Shown here: piece after piece, positions 24,041 through 36,401 of the stretch
Position numbering within the stretch: the stretch's first letter is position 1
Layout: every line of letters begins with the position of its first letter
Notes under the pieces: generated by a model
Told to the model about the DNA's origin: nothing
The model's input: the letters and a program-made list of their open reading frames with translations, nothing else
Databases searched by the model: none
From: Panax quinquefolius
Taxonomy: Eukaryota; Streptophyta; Magnoliopsida; Apiales; Araliaceae
Assembly (NCBI GenBank): GCA_020205615.1
Contig: JAINUW010000600.1
Coordinates: 310,001-374,000 of the forward strand
Length of the DNA stretch: 64,000 nucleotides
Direction of reading: 5' to 3'
Program-made: the position numbers and the translations under genes

Positions 24041-24498
24041 GAATATTTTAAGTTTGGGGTATTGGGTAGTAGGGTAGTTCCATATAGTGTTTGCATGTTA
24101 GTTTAAATTTTGCATGTTTATGTGTTAGTTAATAATTGTAGAAATTTTTTTCTCTTTTTAGTCATTATTAGTTGTATTAGTATATGTTTCGTTGCATGTC
24201 TCACATTTCTAGCTATGTGGAATTTATGTTTAGCCAATGATGAATTTGAATTTAGAAGGATTATTGAGTTTAATGGATAACATAAGCTTAGATATAATGT
24301 TTTACATGATGTAATCCATGGATGATGTTTAGATGCTTTCGATTTACACGGACGTGTTCACAAATGCTTGTAGGCATAAGAGTTATGTGTTGTATTGCTT
24401 GATAGGAAATGTGGTTTTAAAAATAGAATTATGTGGAAAATGGACTTAGACTATGAAAAACATTGATAATCAAGCTTTGGGAACACATGGGTATGCTT

Positions 24499-24549
<51 letters not shown>

Positions 24550-25097
24550 GGAAACCTTCTTGAGCTGAATCATTGACTCTTTGGAAAGGGCGAGATGGAG
24601 CATAAAACGCACTCGCTGTATAAAAAAACATTTAGCAATAAACACCGCGGGAAAGAGCAAAAATCGCCCTCGTGAGTAGAAATAAAGCAGTTTAAACCCA
24701 TTGTCGAACCTTAGTTTGTATTGATATGTTAGAGTAGTCTTTGTTGCATTAGTATACATGAATCTTGATTTAGACTATAATTTTCTATTTTGAGCAGTTT
24801 AGCATGTGTATTCTTTGCTTTAATCATGTTTTGGTGAACAAAGCACACACACACAACATCTTTATAGCATGTATGGGTTATTTGAGTGTATGATATTATG
24901 TCTATAGTTTAGTTTGAATTTTTATTCTTGAATCTGGATAATTCGCTGAGGCATATTGAACTGGAATTCTATTCTAGCTGGAAAAATGTGAGACTCATTT
25001 GCATCGTAATATAGTTGCATAACATGTAGTTGCATTTCATTGTTTAATGTCGTATGCATTGCTTGAGGGCAAGCAATAGTTCAAGTTTGGGGGTATT
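24041..25097 (+). other. Athila-1 3' untranslated region with TA microsatellite and polypurine tract
   Basis: No coding region is supported. It contains (TA)n at 24503-24547 and ends in AAGTTTGGGGGTATT (25083-25097), the purine-rich primer stretch just before the LTR. A similar AAGTTTGGGGTATT at about 24049 suggests an extra purine tract. The minus-strand frame at 24451-24759 is only the microsatellite read as Ile-Tyr repeats. Confidence 0.65.
24503..24547. repeat. TA microsatellite
   Basis: Uninterrupted alternating TA over about 45 bases in the Athila-1 3' untranslated region. Confidence 0.95.
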
Positions 25098-25472
25098 TGA
25101 TAAGTAGGTTCTATACCTACTTATTGGATATCAATTCACGAGAACTATGCTCATCTCAAATACATTTTACTATGTTTTTAATTGCATTTTGTGTTTAGTT
25201 TGCATTACTTGTAATTAGAACTCCTATGGTATGAAAATGTAGGAAATGGCATAGCTCGGCATTGGCATGTGGTATGAGAATAGCGAAGGTATGGCACATG
25301 AAATTAGTGTAGATAAGGAACTGAGCAGTGATGGAGGAACAAGCAACAAGCAGCAGAACAACAAGAAACAGCAGCAGAACACACAAGTATGTAGAACACA
25401 GAAGTAGCGAGGCTGAACAAGCTAGATTTCACGCTCCCGCACCATCAACCTGCAGAAGCTAAAATCGCATAT

Positions 25473-25521
25473 CGGCGCGCCTGCGCCCGTTTTGTATTAG
25501 AACCTCACGCGGCCGCGCGAG
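25473..25521 (+). repeat. GC-rich bipartite cassette, copy 3 (Athila-1 LTR)
   Basis: CGGCGCGCCTGCGCCCG, 15 bases, then TCACGCGGCCGCGCGAG. Sixteen bases are identical to copy 1 in the gag-protease linker, although the surrounding sequences are unrelated. Confidence 0.7.
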
Positions 25522-26360
25522 TCATCTGAAGATGTTATTTGACTTAATTTTAAATTTGAAGCACTTGAGCTTATCTAAACTATTCTGGTTGGTACCAGAC
25601 GTGATTATTGTTGCTTTTTATTAATTTTTGAATAGAGAACTAGGGTTCTAAGCTTGGAACTAATTTCAAAGAGAATTTGAGCATGCACTTAAGATTATCT
25701 ACATCTTCTTTAGAATTCAGTCATTGAATAATAACTCATTTCATTTTGCTGGAAATTATTGGAGATTTGAACAGCACTTTGGAACATAATCTGCAATTGG
25801 GTTTGATCAATTTTATCTTCTCTTTCAATTGCTTTATTTATTTTCCATGTGTTACTATAATCCCATAATGGTTTTCGGTTTAGAAATGAACTAAATTCCA
25901 TTATGGGATTCTAACGAATTTTGATATGTAGTCTATAATTAATTGCCTGATTGCTTGATTGTTCGTTTATTATTGGAATTTTTGTTATGATTGATTGGAT
26001 TGCATGAATGTTTGATCACCATTCATTTTATGTACTTATATGGAATTGAAAAATGACATGTGAGTATGGTTGTAATCATGATAGCATGTGTTTATGAGGC
26101 TGAAAAGTTTAGCTTTATATTTCGTGAACCAGATAGAAATATACTGTTTCGCCGTGTGTAGTAATATAAGAGCTTGTGCTTCAATTCAATATTGCTGCAA
26201 TTTCACATATAAATATAGTGATTTTGGTTTTATTGATGATTACATGATTTCTATTGCATGTGGAGGTTATGTAAGCAGTTCATAATGCATTAAAAAATGG
26301 TTATGTCTACTTTTGTGCTCTTGGCTAATTTTCCATGATACATGTATAATCTTGCATGTT

Positions 26361-26365
26361 GGTAA
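26361..26365 (+). other. Target-site duplication of element E, left copy (right copy 44601-44605)
   Basis: GGTAA immediately precedes TGTGACAACCC and recurs immediately after the terminal ATTACA at 44600. Confidence 0.9.
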
Positions 26366-27767
26366 TGTGACAACCCGAATTTTTAAAAGTTATTAAAGTA
26401 AAAATTTAATAATTAAAAATTCTTATTATGAGATGTATATATTTTGAATTATGTGTCTTGGTGTGAAAAAAAATGAAATTGTTATGAGATTTAATAGTTG
26501 ATTAAATTATTAAAGGAAATAAAAGAAATTAGTCACGACAAGAAATTTGGTGGCAAGGGAAATTAACCCTATAAATATTGGGTAATTTAAATTAAGTTAA
26601 AACTATATTATGGAATAATATTGTTTGAATATTAAAACCTTAGTTGGTTGTGGTGTTGTAGTAAAGTGGATAAAAGAGTTAATTCATTAATTAAATAGTG
26701 AGTTAATATATGAGTTTTGCTACTTAAATTTGGTATTCTTAATATATATTACATGTCATGGTAATATATGAAAAGGTTTAGTACCTTGAATGATGTTAAT
26801 AAAATATAAATTGATGGTAAGAGAAGAAAAACCAATATACTGTAAATAATTATTTGTTAGAGATTAATAAATTGAGTTAATATTTAAGTAGTGATTAGAT
26901 GTATGGATTAAATAAATTGTATTGATACAATTTATGCGAGGAAAGAAATTAAATAATTATATATTATGATTGTATGATTCATTTGAGTTAATTAAAATAA
27001 TTAATGGAATAAATATTAATTATTTTAATGGAAAGGTTTATTTTAAGTTGAGATGTTATGGATATAATTTCGTAATATATGGAGTAATAGTTATGCATAT
27101 TATAATTGTATTATTCAGTGCAGTTAGCTAAATAATTTAGCAACATAGTTAAAGTGTGACATTTAGAGAAAAGAAGATATACCATATGATAAGGAGAATT
27201 ATAAAAATAAATTAAAAGGACATTAATGGTTCTACCCAAATATGGCCTTGTGACCTTTTGCCTTTGTAACACCCACATTAAGCCATCAGTTGTAACACCC
27301 ACATTTTGTTGTAACACTCTGATTGAGGTGATTCAAGATGATCCAGAACGAGGACGAATAGACCTACAACCTTTATTCTTTAAGTGTTTCAATTTAAGGT
27401 TGGGAACAGTAGTCCAAATGGTCATCTTTGTGACTGATGCGTATTTGGAGGCAATCGGATGGCGTCGGACATGCACATACACAAGTATAGTGATGTCGAC
27501 GATAATAGATGTTGTTTTAAGTTAAAAAACATGAAAATTATGAAGTATAATGATGTTTAACATTAATAAATGATATATTAAGTAAGTTGTATACGCATAC
27601 TAAGCACACACAAGAGAGCCAAATTGGGCGTGTGATGAATAAACGTCGAAACGCCGTGATAAGTGATAATGAACGTAAAAAGTGTCTTAAGTCTAATGAA
27701 ATGAATATTATAAGATATGAAATGTGTTTAATATAAAACCAGTAATGATCCCTAGCTTTACTTGAAC

Positions 27768-27770
27768 ACT
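27768..27770 (+). other. 3-bp target duplication of the CACTA element (right copy 37407-37409)
   Basis: ACT borders both ends. The empty site is preserved in the 3' LTR of E near 43590 (AACACTTTAATGAACTT), which confirms a clean insertion. Confidence 0.9.
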
Positions 27771-27965
27771 CACTACAAGAAAACCGGCTAATTCCGACGG
27801 AACTATGTTCGACGGACACATTCCCTCGAAGATAATATGTATTTCGACGGATTATTCAGTTAAAGATAAATCAGTCAAAACTACTTTAATTTTGACGGAT
27901 GTTCGTCGAAGATACATTAATTACGACGAAGGAAAGTACGACGGACAGTCCGTCGAAAGTAAGCC
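27771..27965 (+). repeat. Left CACTA terminus and subterminal repeats
   Basis: The terminal inverted repeat is followed by six or more CGACGG or CCGTCG motifs (near 27793, 27809, 27844, 27895, 27940, 27951), mostly as TTCGACGGA or its complement. In En/Spm elements such repeats are TNPA binding sites. Confidence 0.8.
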
Positions 27966-28110
27966 TAAAACCCTTACGTCTTCCGCCCCCCTCGTTTCTC
28001 TCACTTTTCAGATCTAATATTTCTCTCTTTCTCTGATCTCTCATTTCTCTCTTACGCGATATCTCTCACACGTAGATCTCTCTCAGTCTCACTTCTATCA
28101 CTTCTCTCAT

Positions 28111-28385
28111 CTCCATCACCACCAGCACCGCCACCACCACCACGTACTGCCACCACCGTACCACATACTGCCACCACCACCACCTTTGATTCCACCACCA
28201 CCACGTACTACCACTACCACCACCACGTACTGCCACCACCACCATCACTGTCAAGCGGTTCCGGCCACCACCAGTAGATGCCACCAACACCAGGCACCAC
28301 CGTCACCAACACCATGCACCACCACCACGACCACCACCAGCCACCACCGTCAACACTAGGCAACACCACTAGGCACCACCGTCGG
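28111..28385. repeat. CCACCA triplet-rich stretch in the CACTA leader
   Basis: Runs of CACCAC with CGTACTGCCACCACC-type repeats follow a CT-rich tract (28013-28110). Open frames here arise from the low-complexity triplets. It lies upstream of the transposase and may be its transcribed leader; no coding role is supported. Confidence 0.8.
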
Positions 28386-28921
28386 TTAGTTTGCACATTA
28401 ATTCAATTTCAAGGTTAGTTTTCTACCAAGTATTAGATTTTTAGAGTTAATTTGTTGCAAATTAGAAATTTGTGGCTTAATTTGTTTTAGGTTTAGTTTA
28501 AGTTTGAATATGAGATTAACCCAATTTGGATAATATGTTGTTGCTGTGAATTTGTGGGTTGAAAATTTGGGTCCATTTGTTGGAATTGGGAGTGATCTGA
28601 AATCTGAAATTTGGGTCATATTCTTCTTGTTTATATTGTTGATTGCTGAAATTGGAAATTTGATTTTGGGTTTATGGACTGCATATTATTTGGAATTTGG
28701 AAATTGCAGAATAACATATCAAATTTGGGTTCCTTATCATAATGTAACTGATTTTAGGACTGTTTTTAATCTTGATATATTTCTATTTCGATCGAATTTA
28801 TTTATGAAATTACATAGGGATTATGAAATTGCAGAATATTTGTGGGCCCTGCATGTATTGTATTAGTAATTAGTTTTCCAATATTAATAAATCATAAACT
28901 AAGTACCATTTACTTAGTTTC
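28386..28921 (+). other. CACTA upstream region, no recognised gene
   Basis: GTTTGTG- and AATTTGGG-rich sequence resembling leader or intron. The open frame at 28546-28866 is hydrophobic but without family resemblance. The first AAACTAAGTA hairpin lies at 28894-28920. Confidence 0.5.
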
Positions 28922-29480
28922 TTACTACTAAAATAAAATAAAATAAATATAATTTAATTTTGTTTATTAAATAAAATAAATTTTAAAAATAAAATAAATA
29001 ACATAATATAATACAAAATAGAGTAAAATAAAATAAAATAATAAATTAAATTAATTTAAATAAAATAAAAAAACTTTGATTTAAATTAAAAATAAAATAA
29101 AATAAAATAAAAAAATAAAAATAAATAAAATAATAAAATAAAATAAAATAAAATAAAATAAATTTAATTTAATTTAAATTATCTAAATTTAATTATTTTA
29201 ATTTAATTTAATTTTATAAAAAGCATTAAAAATTGTATAATATAATACAAGATAAAATAAAATAGAATAAAATAAAATAATTTTAATTACTTAAATCTAA
29301 TTAAATTAAATTAAATTAGAACTTATATACTATAATACAAAATAAAATAGAAGTAATAAAAATTTAATTTAATTTAGTTTAATAAATAAAATTAAATAAA
29401 ATGATTTATTTTATTTTATTTTAATAAATAAATATGCCAATTATATAATATACTACAAATTAAAATAAAAAAAATATAAT
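28922..29480. repeat. AAAAT-rich low-complexity block
   Basis: Almost entirely A and T, made of TAAAA, AATAA and AATTTAATTT repeats, with no coding potential. A slippage-grown low-complexity tract inside the CACTA element. Confidence 0.9.
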
Positions 29481-29487
29481 AATAAAC

Positions 29488-29720
29488 TAAGTATGAGTGA
29501 ATGTCGAACAATTGTCTCTAGCTATAAATTCTAAATAACAATTTTCATAAACTAAGTACCACTTACTTAGTTTATCATCATTGGCAAAATAAACTAAGTA
29601 GCTAGAAGTGAATGTCGAACAGTAGTCTCTATAGATCCCAAATAAAATTTTTCATAAACTAAGTAACACTTACTTAGTTTATCATTGGCAAAATAATCTA
29701 AGTAGCATTTGCTTAGTTTG
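29488..29720 (+). repeat. Tandem ~107-bp repeat with AAACTAAGTA hairpins
   Basis: Two units each contain GAATGTCGAACA, then a near-perfect hairpin ATAAACTAAGTA...TACTTAGTTTAT (29547-29575 and 29654-29682), then ATTGGCAAAATAA. A decayed hairpin follows at 29694-29718 and a first one occurs at 28894. GGTGAATGTCGAACAGT recurs at 30487 on the far side of the large inverted repeat. Confidence 0.75.
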
Positions 29721-29816
29721 CTACAATTTTCAATAAATGCAATAATACTCTCCCTATATATATGTACTCTTTCTTGTATGCAGGTTTCGACATAGCAGTT
29801 GTAGCTAATAGTACTC

Positions 29817-30410
29817 CAACCGGTTCCTCGACAACAATTAAAAAAAAAGGGGCCGTAGTTTCTGTTTGTGTCCTATACTCGAATAATAAAGGTAATTGAA
29901 TTACTGCAGACATTCCTCATTGTTCCATCATAATAGATGGCAACATCCGGAAGGAGTGCCAGTAAGATGTTGAACAAAGTTCTAGGTTAAGCAACCCTAT
30001 AAATGAACGAACAATCACTTCTCTCATAGGATTGAATCATCTCCCCATATGGGTCCAATCCATGATATAAACAGCTTCTCAGCACTCCAAATTCCTCAGA
30101 TGGGTAGTTCTCACAGAATGTCTCACCTTTTGTATGAGAACTATCCATTTGAGGAATCCGGAGTGGTGAGAAGCTGTCTATATCATGGATTGGACCCATA
30201 TGGGGAGATGATTCATTCCTAGGAGAGAAGTGATCGTTCGTTCATCTAGAGGGTTGCTTAAGCTTAAACTTTGTCCAATAGCTTAATGGAACTTCGTCGG
30301 GATGTTGTGATCTGTTATGATGGAATAGTGAGGAATGTTCGAAGTAATTGAATTAACTTTATTATTCGAGTATAGGACACAATAGGAACTACGACCCTTT
30401 TTTTCCCCGG
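29817..30410. repeat. Large inverted repeat (~300-bp arms) inside the CACTA element
   Basis: The left arm (about 29817-30112) and right arm (about 30134-30410) are reverse complements around a ~20-base loop. Examples: TCCCCATATGGGTCCAATCC at the left and GGATTGGACCCATATGGGGA at the right, and CCTATACTCGAATAATAAA against its complement near 30360. About nine mismatches occur in the inner 108 bases by eye. A transcript would form a long hairpin. It could be a nested fold-back element or a small-RNA source. Confidence 0.85.
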
Positions 30411-30857
30411 TTGCCGACTCAGTTATATATGTACTATACTTTGAAACTTTGAAACTTAGAAACTCATTTGACATACACTCAGTAGGGGTGAATGTCGAAC
30501 AGTCCCCAGTTTGGGACTGTTATTGGATGTTATGTCTCTCACTTAGGCCGGTCCAAATACGAAACGGTACATTTGTTGTTATTTTGAGGATTAATCAACT
30601 GTTATCTCTATATGTTCTTCGAGTGCATACTTACATTAAGTTATCTTAGTCTATTTCGTGTGCTTGGAGACCATGGGGAGGTGCTGCCGATATTTTCTTG
30701 AAACTCATGAAACGTACTCAACGTGTTTGCACTACTGACGAGACGGATCCAATAACGAGATGGAAGCCTTACCCCTATCCTGTAGAGATACTAGGTAAAT
30801 CTAATTCACACATGAATATCCAAATTAACTTAATGTGTACTTCTGTGTAGTTAAAAA

Positions 30858-33800
30858 TACCAGCCGACTAGAGTTGGATGTACCGTAGGATCCCTAGTGA
30901 TGGGAGGGGATTAGTCTTAGTTTATTGTGTTGGGGTTTTAGATTTCTTGAACAAAGCACTAGAACATACGGATGATCCGAACGGGAAGATTTGATGCCCG
31001 TGTGTCATGTGTAAAAATCTGATTTGGAAGAAAGTCGACGAGATTAAATTCGACTTGTTTTCTCGTGGATTTGTGGATGGGTACTTCGTATGGACTCATC
31101 ACGGGGAATCAAAAGTGATTGAAAATATTGTGGAACAACCAATTCCACAGGATTCATACGTCGAACACTATGATCCAGTTGAGATGTTGGACGATGCTTA
31201 TGGCCCTAATACTATTGACTGGGCTGATTATGAACCTTCTTTAAGCAGTGCGAAGCAAGTACCAAATGATACAGCTGCTGCCTTTTACCAGTTGTTATCT
31301 GAATATGGGGTCGCGTTGTATCTGGGAAATGATATGGACACCAAGCTTTCTTCTGTGACGAAGCTCTTACACTTCAAGAATAAGCGCGACTATAGTGAGA
31401 GAGGTTTCAACGATTTGCTCGCTATAATTGGACAGATCTTACCCAAGGATCATACTCTTCCTGCGAATTATTACGAAGTGAAAAAGATGGTCAAGGGGTT
31501 AAATATAAGGTATTAGAAAATCGATGCTTGTGAACAGGATTGCATGTTATACTATGGGGAGGACAGAGATAAGGGACAGTGTGATATATGCAGCTTATCG
31601 AGCTACAAGGTTACAAAATGTGGGGGGAAGGAGAAACAGGTTCCCAGGAAAATCTTACGGTACATTCCACTTGCGCCGAGACTTCAGCGGTTATTCACGT
31701 CGTCTCATACGATGCAACATATGAGTTGGCATCGAACAAGGGATGTCGTGCCTGGTCAGCTGACTCACCCAGCGGATGGAGATGAATGAAAGAGATTTGA
31801 TATAAATTATCCTGAGTTTGCGGAAGTAGGAATGTTAGGCTTGGCATGGCTACTGATGGCTTTTGCCCTTTTAATAATTTTAGCCGGTAGGTACTCGGTT
31901 TGGCGGTCATTATGGTCGCTTATAATCTTCCACCGGCAATATGCATGAGGGATCCGTATTTGTTTTTGACTTTACTCAATCCGGGGGATAAAAGTCTTAC
32001 AAAAGACCTTAATGTGTACCTTCGACCGTTAGTGGATGAACTAAAGATGTTGTGGGAGACAGGGGTTCAGACGTATGATAAATCGATATGCGAGAATTTT
32101 GTGATGAAGGCAGCCTTGTTATGGACTATCACTGACTTTTCGGCTCTTGGGATGGTTAGTGGTTGGTCAACTCACGGGAAGCTGTCATGTCCAGTGTGTA
32201 TGGGGGATGTGCAAGGCAACCAGTTGCAGCATGGGTGGAAATGTAGTTTCTTTGGAACTACTCGTAGATTCTTTCCTCTTGATCACAATTACAGAAAGAT
32301 GTCTGCACAGTTCAACAGAAAGATAGAGAAGAAGGGGGTTATTGGTCGGCTGTCGGGCAGTGAGGTCTTGGGCTGGTTAAATCAACTTGATTTTCCTTTA
32401 CCGGGGAAGGAACACAATAAATTGAGAGCAGTCGGGTACGAGAAGACTCATAATTGGACACACTTGCCTATATGGTTTGAGTTCTTAGATTGGGGCACAC
32501 TTCAGTTAAATCATTGTATAGATGTCATGCATACCGAAAATAATGTTTTTGAGAACTTGTTTTACACCGTGTTAGATGCGAGTGGTAAAACTAAAGACAC
32601 TGACAATGCTCGAAGAGATTTGGAGGCATTGAACATCAGGCCAGAATTGTGGCTTCGCCCTAACACTACGAAACCTAAAGCTCCATTTTGTCTTACTAAG
32701 CAACAAGTTGAGGATGTCTGTAAGTGGGTTAGTGGGTTGAAGCTACCAGATGGATATGCGTTGAACATAACACGTTGTTGTAAGGTTGAGCAATTGAAAA
32801 TTTCTGAATTCGAGAGTCATGATTGTCATGTATTCATTCAGAAGTTGATTCCAAATGCATTTCATGAGATGTTACCCAGAAAAGTTCTGGATGCATTGAC
32901 TAAACTGTCAAATTTCTTTCGAGATATTTACTCAACTATAATTAAGTACAGTGATGTCGAGCTGATGGAGAAGAATATTGTGCTTACCATGTGCAAGCTT
33001 GAAATGATCTTCCCACCAGGATTTTTTAACTCGATGGAACATCTGCCTATTCATCTGTCGTATGAACTTAAACTTGGAGGACCAGTGCAATATAGGTGGA
33101 TGTATCCCTTTGAGAGGTAATATATAAACTGCTAATTGCCCTATCCTGCTCATATTAATAATACTTCAATTTATCGTAGGTATATGCGCCGATTAAAATA
33201 AAAGGTCAAGAACAAAGCTCGTGTAGAGGGTTCTATCGCTGAACGATATACAGAGGAAGAGCTTGTCAACTTCTGCTCATTGTATTTTGATGATGATGTC
33301 TCAACGAAGCACAACCTTTTAGGAAGGAATGAGGTTGTTGGTCTAATGACTGATCATGTTGATGATGAGTTAGTTGTATTCACATATCTGGCTAAACCAT
33401 TTGGCCTTGAGACGCTGACTTACTTAAGCGACAATAGGGTTGAAGATTGTATCTACATACATGCTTCTAAATATGCCCAAAGTATCATCATACATATCAT
33501 AAGTCTAAGCTTATTTGCTCCATTTAGTACAATTTACAAGTGTAGTCATACCTATATATGTTAAAGACATTTTACTAATATCGCAGTTCATTCGAAGAGG
33601 AAGCATATGCTTCTAACCCAACTTTTACTGCAACAGAATTGGAAACATTCACTAATGCTAATTTCCAATAGTGGTTTAAGAAAAGGGTTGAAGCGGAGAA
33701 TATTTTTGAGCGTTTTATAGATGTCATCCGAGGACCTTACCTTACAAAGTTGTTAGTTCTTTTCCTGGTTGCATCGTGAATGGGTACAGATTAAGAGTCG

Positions 33801-34417
33801 ATTACTTGCATGAACTCACATCAGTCAATTCTGGGGTTGTGGTGTTAGGAAGCTGCTACCAAGATTCTGAGTCCAATTACTATGGTCATTTACAGGATGT
33901 AGTTATGCTCAATTATCACGGCGGAAAAAAGGTAGTTACATTCAAGTGTAGCTGGTTTGATACTGAAAAGGGGGTTAAAGTTGATCGTAATAGAATCACA
34001 ACCGTGGATATCAAGTCGGTGTTCAAGTCTGATAACATGTACGTGTTAGCAAGTCAAGTGACTCAAGTATATTACGCTCCTAATGTCGTAAATACTCGAA
34101 GACCCTGGTACGCAGTAGTCACTACTAAAACAAGTTCATTTAATGTTGATAACATGTTTGGTATGGATGAGGCGTTGCAAGAAGATGTGAGCAACCCATT
34201 GGCCATAGTGTTCTATGCTGAAGATGTGGTGAGTACTGATGTCATTGACGTACCTAACGATCAGGATGTTGAGGCCAACGTACACGTGAATGATTATGTC
34301 GTCGTTGAGGATGATAACGATGATGAAACTGATCTCAAAACTAAGGATGAGGAAGATACCAAATCCGAGAATGATGTACACGTTGAGTTTGATGGGTTTG
34401 ATGACGTGCATAATTGA
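30858..34417 (+). pseudogene. TNPD/TNP2-like CACTA transposase
   Basis: N-terminal domain: SWMYRRIPSDGRGL then CPCVMCKN, interrupted by a TGA at 30992. The transposase core spans 31007-33116: YYGEDRDKGQCDICSLSSYK, NVRLGMATDGFCPF, AYNLPPAICMRDPY, STHGKLSCPVCMG, LNHCIDVMHTENNVFENL. The part ending KLGGPVQYRWMYPFER is the DUF4218-type end, spliced at 33116 (GT 33117 to AG 33179) to YMRRLK. The C-terminal DUF4216-type part (33776-34417) has NSGVVVLGS, YYGHLQDVVMLNY, FKCSWFD and GVKVDRN with an acidic tail. Lesions: stops at 30992, 31514, 31787, about 31893, 33198 and 33668, and frameshifts near 31820 and 33755. A further intron is likely between about 33480 and 33586. Confidence 0.9.
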
Positions 34418-34505
34418 AAATGAGCATTTATATTAGTACTTACCTCATATTATTAAATCTGACATATTCGTAATCTACCAATTTTGTTATGTTAGTAGGA
34501 TATTT

Positions 34506-36337
34506 ATGGCTAGACATAGTGGTGGAGGTCGCTGAGATGGTGGGCGATCCGGTACTGGAGACAGTAGTCACGATGGAGACACTTCTTCAGGCGCGAGTAA
34601 GTTATCTTAACTAGGATTTAAATATATCTCAGACTGCATTAATTACAATGATTATTGAAGTACTATGTTAAATACAATTATTCCAGATGCACCTCGTCGA
34701 CGACACCGAGGGACAAACCTCGATATCTTTGTTAGTTCGCCGGCAGTGCCACTTACAATACCGGTGGATGTCGTTTCCCAGCAGTAAGTGTTACTATATT
34801 CGTACTATTTCTATCAATTATTGCAAAACACAATTCACATAACACATTTTATTATACTTTTTGTGTAGTATACTAGACCTAGTGGCTAAGCACACCCTAC
34901 ATGTGATTTGTTTGACGCATCTCCCGAGATGGTGCATGTGGTTCAGTCAGTATGCGCGGTATGATGCAGTTTTTATGCAGACCGTCTTGCGGGAGTTCCA
35001 CGTAAGTTAAGCATATTATCAACACATAGTTGTATTGGGATGACGAAATTAATTGTTCTTAATTTTAAATAATCTTTTGTTATAGGTTTATTATCGATTT
35101 GACCCGAGCATCTCTCAATCAGCTGGCGATGTTGTGATTGAGCATCACGTCGCTACGAATTACTTTGGATGGTTGTATGAGATGCGACAGAAGGCAGTCC
35201 AGGCAGTTGTGGACCAGCCTGGGATAACCATCAGAAATCATCAGTCCTGCATAGTCTCCGATTTAGCCTGGAAGGCTATGTGTGCGCATTGGGAGGCTGA
35301 TGACTTCAAGAAAAAGTCCGAGCAGGCGAAGAAGAACCGTGGTTAGCTCCGGATAGTACACACCATTGGTTCTCAGTCGTTTGAGGAGGCAAAGATGGTA
35401 AGTGCATTGTATTTAGTTATTTATGTGTCAAGTTCTCACACAAATACTTAAGACCTATTTTATGAATGTTTGTATTAGGCATTGGGGAGGACCTTGGGCC
35501 GAGATCCTACCATGCTAGAGTTTTGGGATCGAGCCCACACGCCTAAGGACGAGCGTGCTTTGTCTCAGGTAGGTTTAGCTATACGGGTAAAACTCATCTT
35601 AGTATTTAGCTTTTAATAATATTCAATCGTAAATAAAATGATATAATTAACATACGTATATGGAATACATTATAGGACCGATTTCAGAAGCTTCGGGACG
35701 AGCGTATAGCTAAGCTAGAGACCTATTAGGACGGGTTCTGAGCCATTAGATTCTTCCACCCCTCTTCCCGATATTGTATTAGATCAGGATGAGGAGCTAA
35801 GACTATGGGTCGCGTCTCAGGATCGCCCTAGTAGCAGTAACGACAGATATCGAGTGTTGGGTCTGCCGAGGATAACCGTATATACACTTCCTGGAGGTAA
35901 TATTTTTTTATGTTTCATGAAATTATCCGAATTTATCACATTATATAAATTATTATTAGTAATCAAATTTGTATCTCTTTATAGGCTACAGCCAGTGCCA
36001 GCGTCCGAGAGCACATGTCGGACCATCTCATACGGGCGTTGGCTTGGATGATGATATCTTCCAATGGCTGATAGGGGCCGTGTCGGATAGGGTCCATACC
36101 AATCTGATCTTTTGGCGTCAGCAGTTACCATCCAGTTCTCGTCTTCACCATATTGCTCAGGATTTTATAGCAGGGGCCTCTGCAGAGAGTACGGGATTAC
36201 CTCGGGAGCAGTTCGACGCTTCGAGAGCAGAGATGCTCCGAATGGTGATTACCCTCTTGGAGGAAGCTTTTCGTCCGCCCCGACCTACTTAGGTATTCTT
36301 ATTGTTTATGTTTTTCAATTAAGGCTAGTTTGTTAAT

Positions 36338-36401
<64 letters not shown>

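Larger units (their letters stand above)
25098..26365 (+). repeat. 3' LTR of Athila-1, left part
   Basis: It starts TGATAAGTAGGTTCTATACC after the purine tract. AAGTAGGT and ACCTACTT form an inverted repeat in its first 25 bases. GC cassette copy 3 lies at 25473-25521. The LTR is split by element E, and its remainder follows at 44606. The two parts total about 1.5 kb, close to the 1450-bp Athila-2 LTR. No gene is seen. Confidence 0.8.

Noticed and set aside
24451..24759. Minus-strand open frame with an Ile-Tyr repeat
   Set aside because: The repeat is the TA microsatellite in translation; no family resemblance on either side.
28066..28396. Minus-strand Gly/Val/Trp-rich frames
   Set aside because: Pure translation of the CCACCA triplet stretch; no start context and biased composition.
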